A stretch of 64,000 nucleotides of DNA from Rhizobium sp. BK251 (lineage in GTDB: Bacteria; Pseudomonadota; Alphaproteobacteria; Rhizobiales; Rhizobiaceae), in the NCBI RefSeq assembly GCF_004345245.1, contig NZ_SLUQ01000012.1, forward strand, positions 108,582 to 172,581, written 5' to 3'. The position numbers were made by a program, and so were the translations under genes. The notes under the pieces are model-generated. The model was not told the origin of the DNA. It did not search any database and saw only the letters and a program-made list of their open reading frames with translations. Below are positions 61,730 to 64,000 of the stretch, piece after piece (position 1 is the stretch's first letter; the number at the start of each line of letters is the position of its first letter).

Positions 61730-61754
61730 AACTGAGGCAGGAAATGAAAGTTCC
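61730..61754 (-). promoter_or_regulatory. EcfG/RpoE2-type promoter, GGAAC-N16-AGTT
   Basis: On the minus strand GGAAC (61754-61750) and AGTT (61733-61730) are 16 bases apart, 27 bases before the start at 61703. One mismatch; layout identical to that of the paralogue at 24.8 kb. Confidence 0.65.
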
Positions 61755-61984
61755 ATCGTCCCCCGCCGCAGCGCGTTTTGACTGTGTCCTGCAGGGGTTC
61801 AGCCGGTAGACTACCAACTTACGACTGCCGGGAGTGGCAACCGGCCAAAAATTCTCGAATTCAGGGATTCACAGATCTGAAGCCAAAGCGTACCAAGAAG
61901 CGCTCCTTGAGCTCGCGGTGGACCTGGGGCGACGGCCGATGCGCGAGGCACCCGTCGTCGCCACTCAGCCGGATCGTCTGCTGA

Positions 61985-62792
61985 TCATGCATCTATATCC
62001 AGCACCGCGTCGATGTCGCAGACGACCCCGGCGGGGTTGTAACTGATTGTCGACCGGCCGTTCAGCTCGGCGGCAAGAAGCCTCTCAACCAGACGCGATC
62101 CGAAACCCTTTCGTTGGGGGCTTCACTGCGGGACCACCGTGTTCTGCCCACCTGAAATGTAGCCTTGCTTTCGTGCTCTCATCACCGTCGCCAAACCGCC
62201 AGGAGATCGAGATCTTGCGTTGAGCAACCGACAATGCGCCGTACTTTGCAGCATTCGTCGCGAGCTCGTGGATAGCCAAAGAAAACGAGACGACTGCCTT
62301 CTGCGGCAGAAGCACAGGGATGCCTTCGATCTCGAAACATTCTGCGGGATAGGGCTCCAGGACTTGCTCACCAGCGCTGAAAGATCGGCGCGCTGCCAGT
62401 CTCGATGTGTAAGGAGATCATGCGCCTTCGCCATAGAGGTCAGCCGTTCCCGGAAGGCGTCTACTTCGTCCTGCCCCGTCCCCTCCCGCCCCAGGGTCTG
62501 TTTCGAGATTGCGATGACGGTGGCAAAGAAGTTCTTCACGCGATGATTGAGCTCGCCAGTCAATACCGTAAAGCTTCTCGGCGGGGGCATTCCAGCTGGT
62601 AATCGTCAAGTCGAGATCGATGCCAAGGATCGCGTCATTCGAGGACTCGATGATGGCAGCCAGGTGGCGTTCAGCCTCCTGCGCATTCTTGCTTGCCGAG
62701 ATGTCGATGGCAATGAACCCAACTTGTCGGATCCGGCCATCCTCACCCCGGAGCGCCGAAACCGATATCGCCGTCACAACATTGGTCTTCAT
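61985..62792 (-). pseudogene. Decayed PAS/HWE histidine kinase
   Basis: Fragments in three frames add up to an HWE kinase. A PAS end (IDISASKNAQEAERHLAAII, then DLTITSWNAPAEKLYGI) is fused directly to LTGELNHRVKNFFATV, so most of the second PAS domain is deleted. Further frame changes occur near 62370 (before VLEPYPAECFEIEG) and near 62105 (before GFGSRLVERLLAAEL). The HELATNAAKYGALS and WAEHGG motifs are still recognisable. The gene is clearly non-functional. Confidence 0.8.
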
Positions 62793-62834
62793 TCAGGATT
62801 GAGACGGCATCAGAAGCCTAGCGGTTTCACACCT

Positions 62835-63125
62835 CTAGTGGCGCGCGTGGCTCACCATACGATAAGGATGCACGGCCTTGAACTGCGAGATCATGGCGGT
62901 TGCTTGCTGTAACACGCGCTCGGCTTTACGCACGTCGTCACGCGCCAGTTCGTCAGCATTGATGAAGATCGCCTGTGCCATATTGGCGGAAAGCGCGGCA
63001 AAATGGCGGTTGCCTTCGACATATGCCTCGCGTGCAGCTGCCTCCAGGACATGCGCGATATCGGCAAAGACCTCTTCGCGCTCCTCGATGCTGAGGTCTT
63101 CGATGACTTTGATCTTCTCTTCCAT
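62835..63125 (-). CDS. Small helical hypothetical protein
   Basis: A 96-residue helical protein: MEEKIKVIEDLSIEEREEVFADIAHVLEAAAREAYVEGNRHF, written here in parts MEEKIKVIEDL and EVFADIAHVLEAAARE. No Cys or hydrophobic segment. The start at 63125 was chosen for GAGATCGAGA upstream and the charged N-terminus; the frame is open to 63170. Function unknown. Confidence 0.6.
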   Translation of the reverse strand: MEEKIKVIEDLSIEEREEVFADIAHVLEAAAREAYVEGNRHFAALSANMAQAIFINADELARDDVRKAERVLQQATAMISQFKAVHPYRMVSHARH

Positions 63126-63223
63126 TCTCGATCTCACTCCGGATAGACGTGTGATAGTGACCGAGCTCATCGGAGCCTCGATCGCGCAAAGAGCTAGGAA
63201 GCGAAAATTTCCGTTTCAAGAGC

Positions 63224-63496
63224 TTAGTTAAGCCTGAACTCGCCTTCGAGACGACGCCATTCGTTTGGCCCTATCAGACGCTGATGGCTGTAGCGGACGG
63301 AATGCAGCGGCCCGTCGAGGCTGGCGCGCCAGAAGTCGAGGAATTTATGCATTTCCGGAAAATCGGGAGCCAGATCGTAGTCCTGCCAGACATAGGTCTG
63401 CAGCACGGATTCGAAATCAGGAATGCGGTAGAGGATGTGCGCGGTGGTGAGGCCGTAGCCGTTAAGCTGACGCTCGAAATCCGACGAGAATTGCAT
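63224..63496 (-). CDS. Usg-family protein
   Basis: A 90-residue Usg protein: FERQLNGYGLTTAHILYRIPD, LQTYVWQDYDLAPDFPEM and GPLHSVRYSHQRLI are the family signatures. The family is widespread in Rhizobiales; its function is unknown. I chose the ATG at 63496, with GGAG six bases before it. An EcfG-type promoter lies 68 bases upstream. Confidence 0.85.
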   Translation of the reverse strand: MQFSSDFERQLNGYGLTTAHILYRIPDFESVLQTYVWQDYDLAPDFPEMHKFLDFWRASLDGPLHSVRYSHQRLIGPNEWRRLEGEFRLN

Positions 63497-63563
63497 GCTC
63501 ATCTCCGTTTCATGACACTGCCAAAGGTGGCAAAAAATCATGCATCCATCAACGGTTTTCTTA

Positions 63564-63588
63564 AACCTTCGAAGGCGTTTATCGTTCC
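63564..63588 (-). promoter_or_regulatory. EcfG/RpoE2-type promoter, GGAAC-N16-GGTT
   Basis: On the minus strand GGAAC (63588-63584) and GGTT (63567-63564) are 16 bases apart, 68 bases before the usg start. It is back-to-back with the CIRCE element of groES. Confidence 0.6.
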
Positions 63589-63599
63589 TCTCCAGCATG

Positions 63600-63626
63600 T
63601 TAGCAGCCGCCGGGGTAGAGTGCTAA
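63600..63626 (+). promoter_or_regulatory. CIRCE operator of groES
   Basis: TTAGCAGCC-N9-GAGTGCTAA. The right half is a perfect CIRCE half site, the left half differs in two positions from TTAGCACTC, and the spacer is exactly nine bases. It lies about 145 bases before the groES start, implying HrcA repression. Confidence 0.8.
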
Positions 63627-63771
63627 TTTTTCTTGCCGACCCTCTTGAAATCAAAAAATCTCGAAAATAAATTTTCCCCGCGAACGCTCAGATGAGGTTC
63701 GCACCCGTCCGGATTGGTCACCCGGTCCGGCAGGGGATTTTGCGTCATCTTTTTGTCCAATGGAGGAAAAC

Positions 63772-64000
63772 ATGTCGTTCCGACCGCTTCATGATCGCAT
63801 TCTTGTCCGCCGGGTCGAATCCGAAGAAAAGACCAAGGGTGGGATCATCATCCCTGACACTGCCAAGGAAAAGCCGCAGGAAGGCGAAGTCGTCGCCGTC
63901 GGTCTTGGTGCACGCAACGAGGCCGGCCAGATCCAGGCGCTCGACGTCAAGGCTGGCGACCGCATTCTGTTCGGCAAATGGTCCGGCACCGAAATCAAGA
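63772..64000 (+). CDS. groES: Co-chaperonin GroES, cut by the right window edge
   Basis: The first 76 codons of GroES: FRPLHDRILVRRVESEEKTKGGIIIPDTAKEKP contains the mobile loop (KTKGGIIIPD), followed by GEVVAVG and VKAGDRILFGKWSGTEIK. The gene continues beyond the window, presumably into groEL. GGAGG lies six bases before the ATG. A CIRCE element upstream indicates heat regulation through HrcA. Confidence 0.96.
   Translation, partial: MSFRPLHDRILVRRVESEEKTKGGIIIPDTAKEKPQEGEVVAVGLGARNEAGQIQALDVKAGDRILFGKWSGTEIK

Overview
The window looks like an accessory replicon (plasmid or chromid segment) of a member of the Rhizobiaceae (Rhizobium, Ensifer or Agrobacterium type). Reasons: GC-rich alphaproteobacterial codon use; a ParA-like ATPase and a relaxase gene side by side; DUF982, Usg and HWE-kinase families that are concentrated in Rhizobiales; LexA boxes of the rhizobial GAAC-N7-GAAC form; and an imuA-imuB-dnaE2 cassette plus a multi-Ku/LigD end-joining set. 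No rRNA, tRNA, CRISPR array or complete insertion sequence was seen.

Layout. 0-8 kb: plasmid maintenance and transfer. A partial secreted protein runs off the left edge; a + strand group follows (membrane protein, ParA-like ATPase, two small proteins, relaxase), then a degenerate HAD protein and an overlapping pair resembling rcgA/rcgR, known modulators of rhizobial plasmid conjugation. 8-17.6 kb: a redox-enzyme patch with four short NAD(P)-binding F420-type oxidoreductases (one truncated), several SDR/NmrA proteins, two SRPBCC paralogues and three regulators (HxlR, TetR with three identical operators, LysR). 17.8-27.3 kb: SOS functions. imuA-imuB-dnaE2 sits behind a LexA box; two divergent SRAP (HMCES-like) genes share another; a zinc-ribbon protein, a MOSC protein and small stress-type proteins lie between. 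27.5-36.2 kb: DNA end joining and repair (LigD, stand-alone ligase, two Ku proteins, ExoIII-like nuclease) with an Hsp20 gene that carries a ROSE-like RNA thermometer. 36.2-52.3 kb: general stress genes (SDR, DUF892 ferritin-like protein, KatE, AlkB, S21, alcohol dehydrogenase, a LOV-HWE photoreceptor kinase, two single-domain receivers, a broken ThDP enzyme, DUF4142, DUF3175). 52.4-60.5 kb: a tightly packed + strand cluster of a YdeP-type molybdopterin oxidoreductase, two c-type cytochromes, a caa3-type oxidase and its CtaG assembly factor. 60.5-64 kb: a diheme cytochrome c, small proteins, a decayed HWE kinase, Usg, and the start of groES behind a CIRCE element.

Unifying signal. Reading upstream of the genes from 24 to 64 kb, I found ten sequences of the form GGAAC-N16/17-NGTT, two of them perfect GGAAC-N16-CGTT, each 25-68 bases before a start codon and correctly oriented, plus three weaker ones (before ligD, the ku operon and a DUF883-like gene). 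This is the promoter form used by the alphaproteobacterial general stress sigma factor EcfG/RpoE2. I therefore infer that much of the right-hand 40 kb is a plasmid-borne general stress island, with the terminal-oxidase cluster as part of it; no ecfG, phyR or nepR gene is in the window, so the sigma factor would act in trans.

Caveat. At least five accessory genes (25.6, 26.6, 36.6, 49.7 and 51.5 kb) look interrupted by a single small frameshift, and one kinase (62 kb) is clearly decayed. Some of these may be real pseudogenes and some sequencing errors.
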